From an uncultured Clostridia bacterium (lineage in GTDB: Bacteria; Bacillota; Clostridia; Oscillospirales; Acutalibacteraceae): DNA of 6,734 nt. Positions 1 to 6,047 of this stretch are shown piece after piece. The stretch covers positions 1 to 6,734 of the forward strand of contig CAMJYF010000102.1 in assembly GCA_946409885.1 (NCBI GenBank), written 5' to 3'. Positions within the stretch are counted from its first letter, which is position 1, and each line of letters begins with the position of its first letter. The notes under the pieces were generated by a model. That model was not told the DNA's origin and did not search any database. It saw only the letters and a list, made by a program, of their open reading frames with translations. Made by a program: the position numbers and the translations under genes.

Positions 1-31
1 TCCCCCCCCAATCGCATTCTGTAAGGCAAAG

Positions 32-106
32 ATATTCGTAGCACGCTGCCTCAGCAGCGTCAAAAACGGATGTTGGGACGGAGCTGAGGCTCCGTGCTAC
101 GGATAC
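32..106. repeat. Interrupted inverted repeat with two internal hairpins (cloverleaf-like)
   Basis: Seen directly: two arms, 38-60 and 78-100, are imperfect inverted repeats of each other, and each arm also folds on itself. Hairpin 1 is ACGCTGC-CTCA-GCAGCGT (43-60) and hairpin 2 is ACGGAGC-TGAG-GCTCCGT (78-95). An outer stem pairs 33-42 with 96-105 (core GTAGC/GCTAC, one G-T wobble). The two tetraloops, CTCA and TGAG, are complementary to each other. The differences between the arms (CT/CA against GA/CT) preserve each local 7-bp stem, which suggests the local hairpins are maintained by selection or by the replication mechanism of the element. It resembles a short intergenic repeat (REP- or MITE-like) or the 3' structure of a transcript from the left. 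No transposase is visible, and the family is not recognised. Confidence 0.7.
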
Positions 107-148
107 ACGGATATCGAAAGCATAATGCCGTCGAAATCGTTCCATCTC

Positions 149-177
149 TTGCGTTTTGCAATACAATTTGCTATAAT
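149..177 (+). promoter_or_regulatory. Sigma-A-type promoter with extended -10 for the DNA glycosylase gene
   Basis: A perfect -10 hexamer TATAAT lies at 172-177, preceded by TG at 169-170 (extended -10, TGCTATAAT). A weak -35 element, TTGCGT, lies at 149-154 with an ideal 17-bp spacer. Transcription should begin near 184, leaving a leader of about 20 nt that contains the ribosome binding site GGAGGAGG at 189-196. The extended -10 probably compensates for the poor -35. The promoter lies inside the upstream open extension of the reading frame, which argues that translation begins at 205 and not further upstream. Confidence 0.75.
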
Positions 178-204
178 GCAGAAAAAGCGGAGGAGGAAGC
201 AACG

Positions 205-711
205 ATGAGCGAGATCGTCCATCCCATCCCGCCTGTGTTTGATGAACACAGCGAGATCCTGATTCTGGGGAGCTTTCCCTCGGTGAAGTCCAGAGAGGCG
301 GGCTTTTTCTACGGCCATCCCCAAAACCGGTTCTGGAAAACGCTGGCGGGCGTCTTGGGGCTGCCTGTTCCTGTTACCGTGGAAGAGAAACGGCGCTTTC
401 TGCTGCTTCATCACATCGCCCTGTGGGATGTGGCGGCCCGCTGCGAGATCACCGGCAGCGCGGACAGCTCCATGAAGCGTGTGATCCCCAATGACCTTTC
501 CCCCATTTTTCAACGGTCGGAGATCAAAGCGGTCTTTGTCAACGGAAAGACCGCGGGAAAATACTACCGTCAGCTGCTGCAGCCTGTGTATCACCGTGAA
601 GCCGTCTGCCTGCCTTCCACCTCGCCCGCCAACGCCGCCAGGTCCCTTCCCGATCTGATCGCGGAATGGAGCGTCATCAGGGTATATCTCTCCGTCATTG
701 TTGATCGATAA
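205..711 (+). CDS. DNA-deoxyinosine glycosylase (uracil-DNA glycosylase superfamily, HDG-like)
   Basis: Encodes 168 residues, about the usual size for hypoxanthine-DNA glycosylases of the uracil-DNA glycosylase superfamily (family 6). These enzymes remove deaminated bases, chiefly hypoxanthine formed from adenine, as the first step of base excision repair in the cytoplasm. Visible motifs are GSFPS (residues 22-26), which forms the first active-site loop, YGHPQNRFW (36-44), whose Asn41 is the likely catalytic or base-contacting residue, and LPSTSPAN (136-143), the second active-site loop that inserts at the lesion. The frame stays open to position 94, but the ATG at 205 is chosen because GGAGGAGG (189-196) sits 8 nt upstream and an extended -10 promoter lies at 172-177. 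It is a single-gene unit convergent with the sulfo-sugar operon. Family assignment is firm; preference for inosine over uracil is inferred from the motif set. Confidence 0.85.
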   Translation: MSEIVHPIPPVFDEHSEILILGSFPSVKSREAGFFYGHPQNRFWKTLAGVLGLPVPVTVEEKRRFLLLHHIALWDVAARCEITGSADSSMKRVIPNDLSPIFQRSEIKAVFVNGKTAGKYYRQLLQPVYHREAVCLPSTSPANAARSLPDLIAEWSVIRVYLSVIVDR

Positions 712-746
712 CCGCCGGGGGAATCCCTGTCCCCAGCCGAAAAAGC

Positions 747-779
747 GAACGGAACGCTGTATGACGCAACGTTCCGTTC
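747..779. terminator. Bidirectional rho-independent terminator between convergent genes
   Basis: A perfect 10-bp stem, GAACGGAACG (747-756) with CGTTCCGTTC (770-779), encloses a 13-nt loop. On the + strand it is followed by TTTT (780-783). On the - strand it is followed by a five-T run, the complement of AAAAA at 740-744, after a 2-nt gap. It lies 36 nt after the glycosylase stop and 83 nt after the stop of the last operon gene, so it can end both convergent transcripts. A weaker GGGGA/TCCCC stem (718-734) lies just left of it. Confidence 0.8.
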
Positions 780-861
780 TTTTGTCAACGTATTCTGTTG
801 TCTTTTTCACAGACGCGTGTTGTTTGGGGAAGGGGGCCTGCGGTGAAATCACATAGTCCGG

Positions 862-2313
862 TTATTCCGCTTCCGCAAGGCGCTGTTTCGCCAGTTTTTC
901 GTGAACGTCCGCCAGCTTCTTTTTGGAAAGATCGTAGCCGAAGAACAGGATCACAGCCATCAGCGCCAGCATGATGGCGGGAACAAGGGTAGAGATGTCG
1001 TACAGCTTTTTCAGCACGTCCTCCCCCAAGGCGATGCCTTGCTTGGAAAGCTCGCCGTCATAGTGGATATACGCCAGCAGCGCGTTGAGTCCCACGCCGG
1101 CCAGCGTCTGCCCCAGCTTACGGGTGAAGGAGAACACCGCGTAGGCCATGCCCTCTTCCCGCTTGCCGGTTTTCAGTTCGTGGTAGTCGATGACGTCCAT
1201 CACCAGCGCCCAGACTTCCAGCACCAAAAAGGTCTGGCCCAGACCAGAGAAGAAGGTGAACGCCAGGAATACATAGGGGTTCGCCGCCAATGCGCTGCCG
1301 CGCAGCAGGAACAGCACGATCACCGACACGGAGGCAAACGCCATACCAAAGGCGCACAGCTCCTTTTTGCCGAAGCGGTGGATCAGCTTGTTCATAATAG
1401 GGATAAAAATTGCCATGGGCAGATAGGTGCACACCGTGACAAAGGAGTACAACCCAGGCTTTCCATAATAATCTGTAAACAGATAGGTGTAGGTGGACTG
1501 ATAATAGAACTGGAAGGCGATCAGCAGCATGGAGGCGACGCACAGCATAACAAAGGCCTTGTTTTTCATCAGCTCACGGATGGTGGCCGTGGCATGATAG
1601 TTGGCGTTCTTCACATGCTTCTGGGGCTTGATGCGCTCGGTGGTCAGCTTATAATGACCGTAATAGACGACGACGGAAACGGCCGCCAGCGCCAGCACGC
1701 ACCAGAACAGCTTGTTTTCGTCCAGCGCCTGAATGTTGGTACCGTTGGCGTATTTGCCGGTGACGGTGTAAACGATCATCGGCAGCAGGATGGTGCCGGG
1801 CAGACCGCCCACGCCCGCGCCGATAGAGCGCCACATAGAAAGGGAAGACCGCTCATATTCATTGTCCGTCACAACGGAGGCCAGCGAACCGTAGGGGATA
1901 TTGACCGCCGTATACATCATTCCGTAAAGGATATAACTGATATAGGCGAACACCAGATACTGCGTCGGGCCAAGTCCGGGAATCTTGAGAAACATCAGCA
2001 CGGCGGAGGCCGCCAGCGGGATGGAAAACCGCAGGATCCAGGGGCGGAACTGTCCGCGGGGATTCGGTTTGCGGGACTGGATGAAAGCCCCCCACAACGG
2101 GTCATTGATGGCGTCCCACAGCCGGGCTACAAGGATCAGCACCGCGATGCTGGAGGGTTTCAGGCCGAGGGCGTCGGTGTAGAACTTGTTCTGGAAGGCG
2201 CCGATCAGCGAAAAGGTGAGCAGGCCGCCCATATCGCCCATGGCATACCCGATGTAATCCTTCGCTTTCAGCTTGCCCCCGTTGGCGTTTCCGGAAGTTA
2301 CAGCTTTTTTCAT
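862..2313 (-). CDS. sftA: GPH-family sugar:cation symporter, probable sulfoquinovose importer
   Basis: A 483-residue polytopic membrane protein with about 12 hydrophobic segments, the normal length for the glycoside-pentoside-hexuronide:cation symporter (MelB) family. ARLWDAINDP (63-72) carries the two acidic residues Asp67 and Asp71, which match the cation- and sugar-site aspartates of MelB helix II. It is followed by the loop RGQFRPWIL (86-94) and by NIPYGSL (138-144) with a downstream D-x4-R pair (150/155), all family hallmarks. The known E. coli sulfoquinovose transporters YihO and YihP belong to this family, and the gene is the last of an operon for sulfoquinovose breakdown, so import of sulfoquinovose or its glycoside is inferred. 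An in-frame TGA lies just upstream, so ATG 2313 is the only reasonable start. Its AAAGGA site (2327-2332) is unusually far away, 13 nt, with a small TCTG-GTT-CAGA hairpin between. The preceding gene stops 23 nt upstream. The symbol follows pathway position; the sugar specificity is not proven. Confidence 0.83.
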   Translation of the reverse strand: MKKAVTSGNANGGKLKAKDYIGYAMGDMGGLLTFSLIGAFQNKFYTDALGLKPSSIAVLILVARLWDAINDPLWGAFIQSRKPNPRGQFRPWILRFSIPLAASAVLMFLKIPGLGPTQYLVFAYISYILYGMMYTAVNIPYGSLASVVTDNEYERSSLSMWRSIGAGVGGLPGTILLPMIVYTVTGKYANGTNIQALDENKLFWCVLALAAVSVVVYYGHYKLTTERIKPQKHVKNANYHATATIRELMKNKAFVMLCVASMLLIAFQFYYQSTYTYLFTDYYGKPGLYSFVTVCTYLPMAIFIPIMNKLIHRFGKKELCAFGMAFASVSVIVLFLLRGSALAANPYVFLAFTFFSGLGQTFLVLEVWALVMDVIDYHELKTGKREEGMAYAVFSFTRKLGQTLAGVGLNALLAYIHYDGELSKQGIALGEDVLKKLYDISTLVPAIMLALMAVILFFGYDLSKKKLADVHEKLAKQRLAEAE

Positions 2314-2336
2314 GTCTGGTTCAGATTCCTTTCATT

Positions 2337-3071
2337 TTATTTGAGGAACAACGATACGCCGCTGATCACCATCAGCGCGTAGGTGAGCAGCAAAAACGCT
2401 TTTTTGCTCATTTTCCGCGCGACCCGGTTGCCGATCAGGATGGCCCCGAAAAGTACGACCAGACAGACGGCCGTCAGCAGCAGGATCTCTCCGTTGAAGC
2501 TGCCAGTCACCGCGTCCGTGACAGCAAGAATGCTGTTCAACACGATCCATACAGCGGAAAGGGTGGCCCGGAATGCGTTATTATTCTTCAGCTTTACGCT
2601 GGCATAGCTCACGATGAGCGGCCCTCCGCATACAAACAGACCATGAGTCACGCCTCCCGCAATCAGAAAAGCATATCCCAGTGCGTTACTTTTTTCCGCG
2701 AAATCTTTCTTTAATAAGAACGCAAGAAAATTCAGTACCGCAAACAGGATAACAAGAACGCCGAGAAGCTTGAACAGCACGCTGCCATAGGCGGCAAGCC
2801 TGTCTTTGAGAAACGCCCCCACAAGCATGCCGGGGAGCGTAACAGCCAGAATCGTAATAAGCTGCTTCTTCTCAATACTTCTGTGGTTGTTGGCGACAAC
2901 ACCAACGGAAGCGGCGATGCCCATGATATTCAGAATGGGGCGGGCGGTATCCAGCCCCACCAGCATAACGGAAAAGGGCATCGCCAGCACGGTTCCGGCA
3001 AAACCGGTCACGCATTGAATGATATTGGAAAGAAATACGACAACAAGAAAACCGATCTGCTGTGCCGTCAA
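2337..3071 (-). CDS. sftE: TauE/SafE (TSUP)-family sulfonate exporter, probably for DHPS
   Basis: A 244-residue integral membrane protein with about eight hydrophobic segments, typical of the TauE/SafE/TSUP anion exporters, which include transporters for sulfite, sulfoacetate and other organosulfonates. The two half-repeat signatures are visible: QCVTGFAGTVLAMP (19-32) and GGVTHGLFVCGGPLIVSY (139-156). The start codon is TTG at 3071-3069, overlapping the TGA stop of the isomerase gene (3070-3068) in the sequence TTGA. This start is supported by GAGGTG at 3080-3085, 8 nt upstream; the first internal ATG (residue 31) would remove the first signature. Placed between an SLA-producing pathway and a sugar importer, it most likely exports the C3 sulfonate end product, here DHPS. 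This substrate is inferred from context, since TSUP sequences do not reveal it. Confidence 0.83.
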   Translation of the reverse strand: MTAQQIGFLVVVFLSNIIQCVTGFAGTVLAMPFSVMLVGLDTARPILNIMGIAASVGVVANNHRSIEKKQLITILAVTLPGMLVGAFLKDRLAAYGSVLFKLLGVLVILFAVLNFLAFLLKKDFAEKSNALGYAFLIAGGVTHGLFVCGGPLIVSYASVKLKNNNAFRATLSAVWIVLNSILAVTDAVTGSFNGEILLLTAVCLVVLFGAILIGNRVARKMSKKAFLLLTYALMVISGVSLFLK

Positions 3072-4399
3072 AACGCGAACACCTCGATACCAAGCATCCT
3101 GCCCAGTGCCTTGATGGAGGCGGAGATATCGCCCATTGCCACGGCAAAGTGGGGTTCCCAGCCGTACTCCACGCCGCCCTTCACAAAGCGTTCCGCATCG
3201 CTGTGCAGTTTTACCACCAGCGAGGTGCCGAAGTACTGCTGTGGACGGTCCAGCGCCTCACCGGCGGCGGTGAGGATGCGGAAGCGGCCCTGTCCGTCCT
3301 TGCCGATGCGCAGGATCGTGACGGCAGGCTCCGCCTTGCAGCCGAATTCCAGCGTGGGGCCGATCTTCCGGTTGCAGTGGACGCCCGCAACCGCGCCGGT
3401 ATCCTCCCTCGCCAGCGAACAGGCGGCGGTGCCGCAGTGCCAGAAGGTGACGGTATTCTCCTCCCGGTTCAGCGCAACCGGGTCGCCGAAGTAGGCGGGC
3501 TTGCCGGTGAGGTTGGCGGCGGCGTACATGGAAAGCGCGCCATAGGTGTCCGTCTCGCAGGCGGCGGGAATCCCCATATCGTTCAGCATGGCCAGCACCG
3601 CGCAGACCGGGGTGCCGAAGGAGGTAAAGAAGTCCGGCCAGCAGCGGGAGGCCAGCGCGCCGATATGGTTTTCTTTCACATATTCGTCATACGCCTTATA
3701 CAACCGGGCGAAGTCCCTGACGTTGGCGTCGTTGATTTTGTCGAGCCCGCAGATGCAAGTTTTTGCCTTGTCAAGATATGCGGCGCACTCCTCGTCTGTA
3801 AAGGACTTTGCCTTGTCAATCAGTTCCCGCGCCTCAATGGAACTGATATTGCATCCGAAGGTTGCCATCAGCTCGCCGTCCAGCGCCCGGCCGAAGCCGA
3901 AACCCTGTGGCGTGTGGCCGATCTGTAAAACGTTCAGGCTTTTCAGGTCCTTTTTCAGCTTCGCGGCGGCGATTACGGCGACAAGCTCTTGCCTTGTCGC
4001 CTCCTCGTCTGGGGAGCCGTACACGTAGCAGTAGGGTCTGCCGAAGGCCGTCAGCATGTTGGCGGCGCTGAAAGCACCCGTCAGGGCGTTCAGCTTCAGC
4101 CTGCCGGTGTCCGCCGCGGGTTCCTCCGGCGTCCACAGCAGCACGGGGCAGTCAAGGGAGCGAAGCGCCTCCGCGGTATACGCGCCGTTGGCGAAGGTCA
4201 CGTTCTGGATGATCGCCAGGTCCGCGGACTTGTCAGCTGTAAAGGTAGCTACCTTGTCGGCGCCCAGCAGCAGACCGTCCGGCACGTCGATGTCAGGCAC
4301 AAGCTCTTGCAGCAATGCGGCGGAGCGCCGGAACATCTCTCCGGCGGCCGCCTGATCGAAGGTGGGCACCCCCACCGGGATATACACAGCGCGGAACAT
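3068..4399 (-). CDS. sftI: L-fucose isomerase-like protein, probable sulfoquinovose isomerase
   Basis: A 443-residue cytoplasmic protein related to the L-fucose/L-arabinose isomerase superfamily, but shorter than classical FucI (about 590 residues). The N-terminal half is an alpha/beta region (about 1-190). The C-terminal half contains GIPAACETD (276-284), FGDPVALN (304-311), WHCGTA (320-325) and EPHFAVAMGD (415-424). By analogy with FucI, Glu282, Asp306 and a histidine (His417 or His321) are candidate ligands of the divalent metal that promotes the aldose-ketose shift. SftI of the sulfo-TAL pathway, which converts sulfoquinovose to 6-deoxy-6-sulfofructose, belongs to this superfamily. No fuculose kinase or aldolase is present, so a fucose role is unlikely. 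ATG 4399 overlaps the stop of the reductase gene in TGATG, and GGGAGAGG (4408-4415) lies 8 nt upstream. Family placement is confident; the substrate comes from the operon. Confidence 0.82.
   Translation of the reverse strand: MFRAVYIPVGVPTFDQAAAGEMFRRSAALLQELVPDIDVPDGLLLGADKVATFTADKSADLAIIQNVTFANGAYTAEALRSLDCPVLLWTPEEPAADTGRLKLNALTGAFSAANMLTAFGRPYCYVYGSPDEEATRQELVAVIAAAKLKKDLKSLNVLQIGHTPQGFGFGRALDGELMATFGCNISSIEARELIDKAKSFTDEECAAYLDKAKTCICGLDKINDANVRDFARLYKAYDEYVKENHIGALASRCWPDFFTSFGTPVCAVLAMLNDMGIPAACETDTYGALSMYAAANLTGKPAYFGDPVALNREENTVTFWHCGTAACSLAREDTGAVAGVHCNRKIGPTLEFGCKAEPAVTILRIGKDGQGRFRILTAAGEALDRPQQYFGTSLVVKLHSDAERFVKGGVEYGWEPHFAVAMGDISASIKALGRMLGIEVFAF
3080..3085 (-). promoter_or_regulatory. 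Ribosome binding site that fixes the TTG start of the TSUP exporter
   Basis: On the - strand GAGGTG lies 8 nt before the TTG at 3071. It sits inside the last codons of the isomerase gene, so ribosomes finishing that gene stop on the start of the next one. This arrangement, with the TTGA start/stop overlap, points to translational coupling. No ATG near the beginning of the exporter frame is a better candidate. Confidence 0.6.
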
Positions 4400-5262
4400 C
4401 AGTTTTTCCTCTCCCTGACGATTTTATAGGTGGTGCGGAAATCCATGGAGCCCATGCCGTGTTCCATGCCGTAGTCGAACACGGCCTTGGCGTTGGCCGC
4501 GCCGGGCATGGGCAGGCCGACCTCCTCCGCCAGCTTCAGGCAGATGCCCAGGTCCTTGTGCTCGTTGGCCAGCGAGAAGGCGGTGGTCCAGTTGTCCGCC
4601 TCCAGATTCTGCCACTGGCTGTCCAGATAGAAGTTCTGCGCGCCGCCGTAGGAGACAGCCTCGGCAAAGTCCTTGGGGGCGATACCGAACTTGCCCGCCA
4701 GCGCCAGCGTCTCGTTTACGCCGTTCTGGATCTGCCCCACCAGGCAGTTGTGGCAGATCTTCATGGTGATGCCGCTGCCGTTTTCGCCCATACGCTTTAC
4801 GTTGCAGCCCATATACAGCAGAATGGGGCGGATGGTTTCATACAGGTCCTCGTCGCAGCCCACCAGCACACCCAGCGTGCCGTTGATGGCGGCGGGTTTG
4901 GATTTCACAACGGGGCAGTCGGCAAACTGCGCCCCGGTTGCCTTTACCTTTTCAGCCGTGGCCATGGAAACGGAGGGGTCGATGGTGCTCATGTCGATGC
5001 CGATCTTGCCGGGACCGAAGACGGGAAGGATCTCGTCATAGACGGAGGCCAGGTGCTCGGATTTGGGCACCATGGTGATGACCACGTCGCTCTTTTCCGC
5101 CAGCTCTTTGGCGCAGCTGCAGGCCACGCCCCCCAATGCCGCCATTTTTTCCGTCTTTTCTTTCACCACGTCGAACACGTAAACCGTGTCGTCATGCTTT
5201 TTGATGATATTCTCGCTCATGGATTCGCCCATGATGCCGAGACCAATGAAACCTATTTTCAT
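4399..5262 (-). CDS. sftR: 3-Hydroxyisobutyrate dehydrogenase-family reductase, probable 3-sulfolactaldehyde reductase
   Basis: A 287-residue NAD(P)-dependent beta-hydroxyacid dehydrogenase of normal length. GFIGLGIMG (4-12) is the Rossmann nucleotide loop. An acidic residue follows the second beta strand (Asp31 in YVFDVVKEK), which usually means NADH preference. GSGITMKICHN (162-172) carries catalytic Lys168 and Asn172, and HKDLGICL (235-242) supplies the second conserved lysine, Lys236. The substrate loop reads DCPVVKSKPAAINGTL (115-130), where ordinary 3-hydroxyisobutyrate dehydrogenases have a DxPVSGG loop; the added basic and hydroxyl residues could hold a sulfonate. The E. coli sulfolactaldehyde reductase YihU is in this family and is also altered here. 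In context it would reduce 3-sulfolactaldehyde to DHPS, regenerating NAD+ in a fermenting cell. ATG 5262 has AAGGAAGG 6 nt upstream. The 69 nt between it and the transaldolase stop show no terminator. Confidence 0.85.
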   Translation of the reverse strand: MKIGFIGLGIMGESMSENIIKKHDDTVYVFDVVKEKTEKMAALGGVACSCAKELAEKSDVVITMVPKSEHLASVYDEILPVFGPGKIGIDMSTIDPSVSMATAEKVKATGAQFADCPVVKSKPAAINGTLGVLVGCDEDLYETIRPILLYMGCNVKRMGENGSGITMKICHNCLVGQIQNGVNETLALAGKFGIAPKDFAEAVSYGGAQNFYLDSQWQNLEADNWTTAFSLANEHKDLGICLKLAEEVGLPMPGAANAKAVFDYGMEHGMGSMDFRTTYKIVRERKN

Positions 5263-5331
5263 AAATAACCTTCCTTATTAATCTTTTATCTTTCTTCTTT
5301 ATGATCCGTGCGGTATTGGTGGATATGGATT

Positions 5332-6018
5332 TTACTCTGTGACCGTCTTATCCCACGCGGCGCAGAATTTTTCCAGGCCGTAGTCGGTAAAGGGATGATA
5401 GAAGCTGTCCTTATACACCTGCAGGCCCGCGGTGACGATATCCGCGCCGGCCACGGCGCAGTCCACAAACTGTTTACCGGTGCGAACGGCGGCGCAGATG
5501 ATCTGCGTTTCCCCCAAAAAGCCGTAGTTGGTATAGATATCCACGATATCCTGAATATAGTCCACGCAGTCCTCGCCGCTGTTTTCCTTCCACCCGATGA
5601 AGGGGGAGACGAACAGCGAATGGTTCTTGGCGGCGATCAGCGCCTGCGAGGCGGAAAACACCAGCGTCAGGTTGGTGCGCACGCCCTGCTGCTCCAGTCG
5701 TCTGGCGGCGGTGATGCCCGCCATGGTGCAGGGGATCTTGATCACAAAGTTGGGGCACATGGCGGCGATCTTCGTTCCCATCTCCACCATGTCGTCGGCG
5801 TTGTCCAGATGGGGATTGATCTCCACGGAAATGGGGAACTTGTCCCAGCCCTCAATGCCTTTTTCCTTGACAAACGCCGCCAGCTCGCCGATGACGGTGA
5901 AGAAGGGCTTGCCGGAATTCATGATGTGGTTGGGGTTGGTGGTGACGCCGTCGATGCCAAAGGTGTCGTAGGCTTCACGGATCTCGTCGATCTTTGCGCT
6001 GTCCAAAAAGTATTTCAT
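5332..6018 (-). CDS. sftT: Transaldolase of the short FSA/TalC group, probable 6-deoxy-6-sulfofructose transaldolase
   Basis: A 228-residue single-domain TIM-barrel class I aldolase/transaldolase, close to the length of fructose-6-phosphate aldolase-like transaldolases. Visible features are FLDSA (4-8) with Asp6, GVTTNPN (24-30), the Schiff-base lysine Lys94 in FVIKIPCT (91-98), TNLTLVFSASQA (115-126) and VSPFIGW (137-143). Ordinary relatives end this last motif in arginine, a phosphate ligand; here it is Trp143 followed by Lys144. The second phosphate-binding position appears kept as Arg179 (CAAVRT). In the sulfo-TAL pathway SftT transfers dihydroxyacetone from 6-deoxy-6-sulfofructose to glyceraldehyde-3-phosphate, giving 3-sulfolactaldehyde and fructose-6-phosphate. 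It is the first gene of the operon; AAAGGAG (6027-6033) lies 8 nt before ATG 6018. A housekeeping pentose-phosphate transaldolase is the alternative, made unlikely by its neighbours. Confidence 0.85.
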   Translation of the reverse strand: MKYFLDSAKIDEIREAYDTFGIDGVTTNPNHIMNSGKPFFTVIGELAAFVKEKGIEGWDKFPISVEINPHLDNADDMVEMGTKIAAMCPNFVIKIPCTMAGITAARRLEQQGVRTNLTLVFSASQALIAAKNHSLFVSPFIGWKENSGEDCVDYIQDIVDIYTNYGFLGETQIICAAVRTGKQFVDCAVAGADIVTAGLQVYKDSFYHPFTDYGLEKFCAAWDKTVTE

Positions 6019-6047
6019 GTTCTGTTCTCCTTTATTTTGCTGGTATT

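Noticed and set aside
94..204. Upstream N-terminal extension of the glycosylase
   Set aside because: It would start inside the inverted repeat and span the promoter; the ribosome binding site and family length support ATG 205.
97..852. 251-codon - strand frame over the glycosylase and the terminator
   Set aside because: Its composition is low-information and it runs through the terminator hairpin, whereas the + strand protein has the full glycosylase motif set, a promoter and a ribosome binding site.
901..2382. Long + strand open frame of 493 codons opposite the symporter gene
   Set aside because: It is the antisense shadow of a GC-rich membrane protein gene: rich in Gln, His, Gly and Arg, with no recognisable domain, while the - strand protein is a clear GPH symporter.
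3755..3830. Repeated TTTGCCTTGTC motif in the isomerase gene
   Set aside because: It encodes two DKAK segments of a charged helix in the protein and is explained by coding; no repeat array or CRISPR-like periodicity is present.
4399..5262. Valine-pathway 3-hydroxyisobutyrate dehydrogenase
   Set aside because: The DxPVSGG substrate loop is replaced by V-K-S-K, and no other valine catabolism gene is nearby.
4315..5268. 317-codon + strand frame opposite the reductase gene
   Set aside because: Antisense shadow with His- and Gly-rich sequence and no domain; the - strand reductase has all expected catalytic motifs.
5263..5331. Possible internal promoter or terminator in the 69-nt gap between transaldolase and reductase genes
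   Set aside because: The gap is AT-rich near the reductase ribosome binding site, but no stable stem with a T-run and no convincing -35/-10 pair was found.
3068..6018. Interpretation as an L-fucose or L-arabinose catabolic operon
   Set aside because: No fuculokinase, ribulokinase or phosphate aldolase is present, and a TauE exporter with a YihU-like reductase has no role in those pathways.
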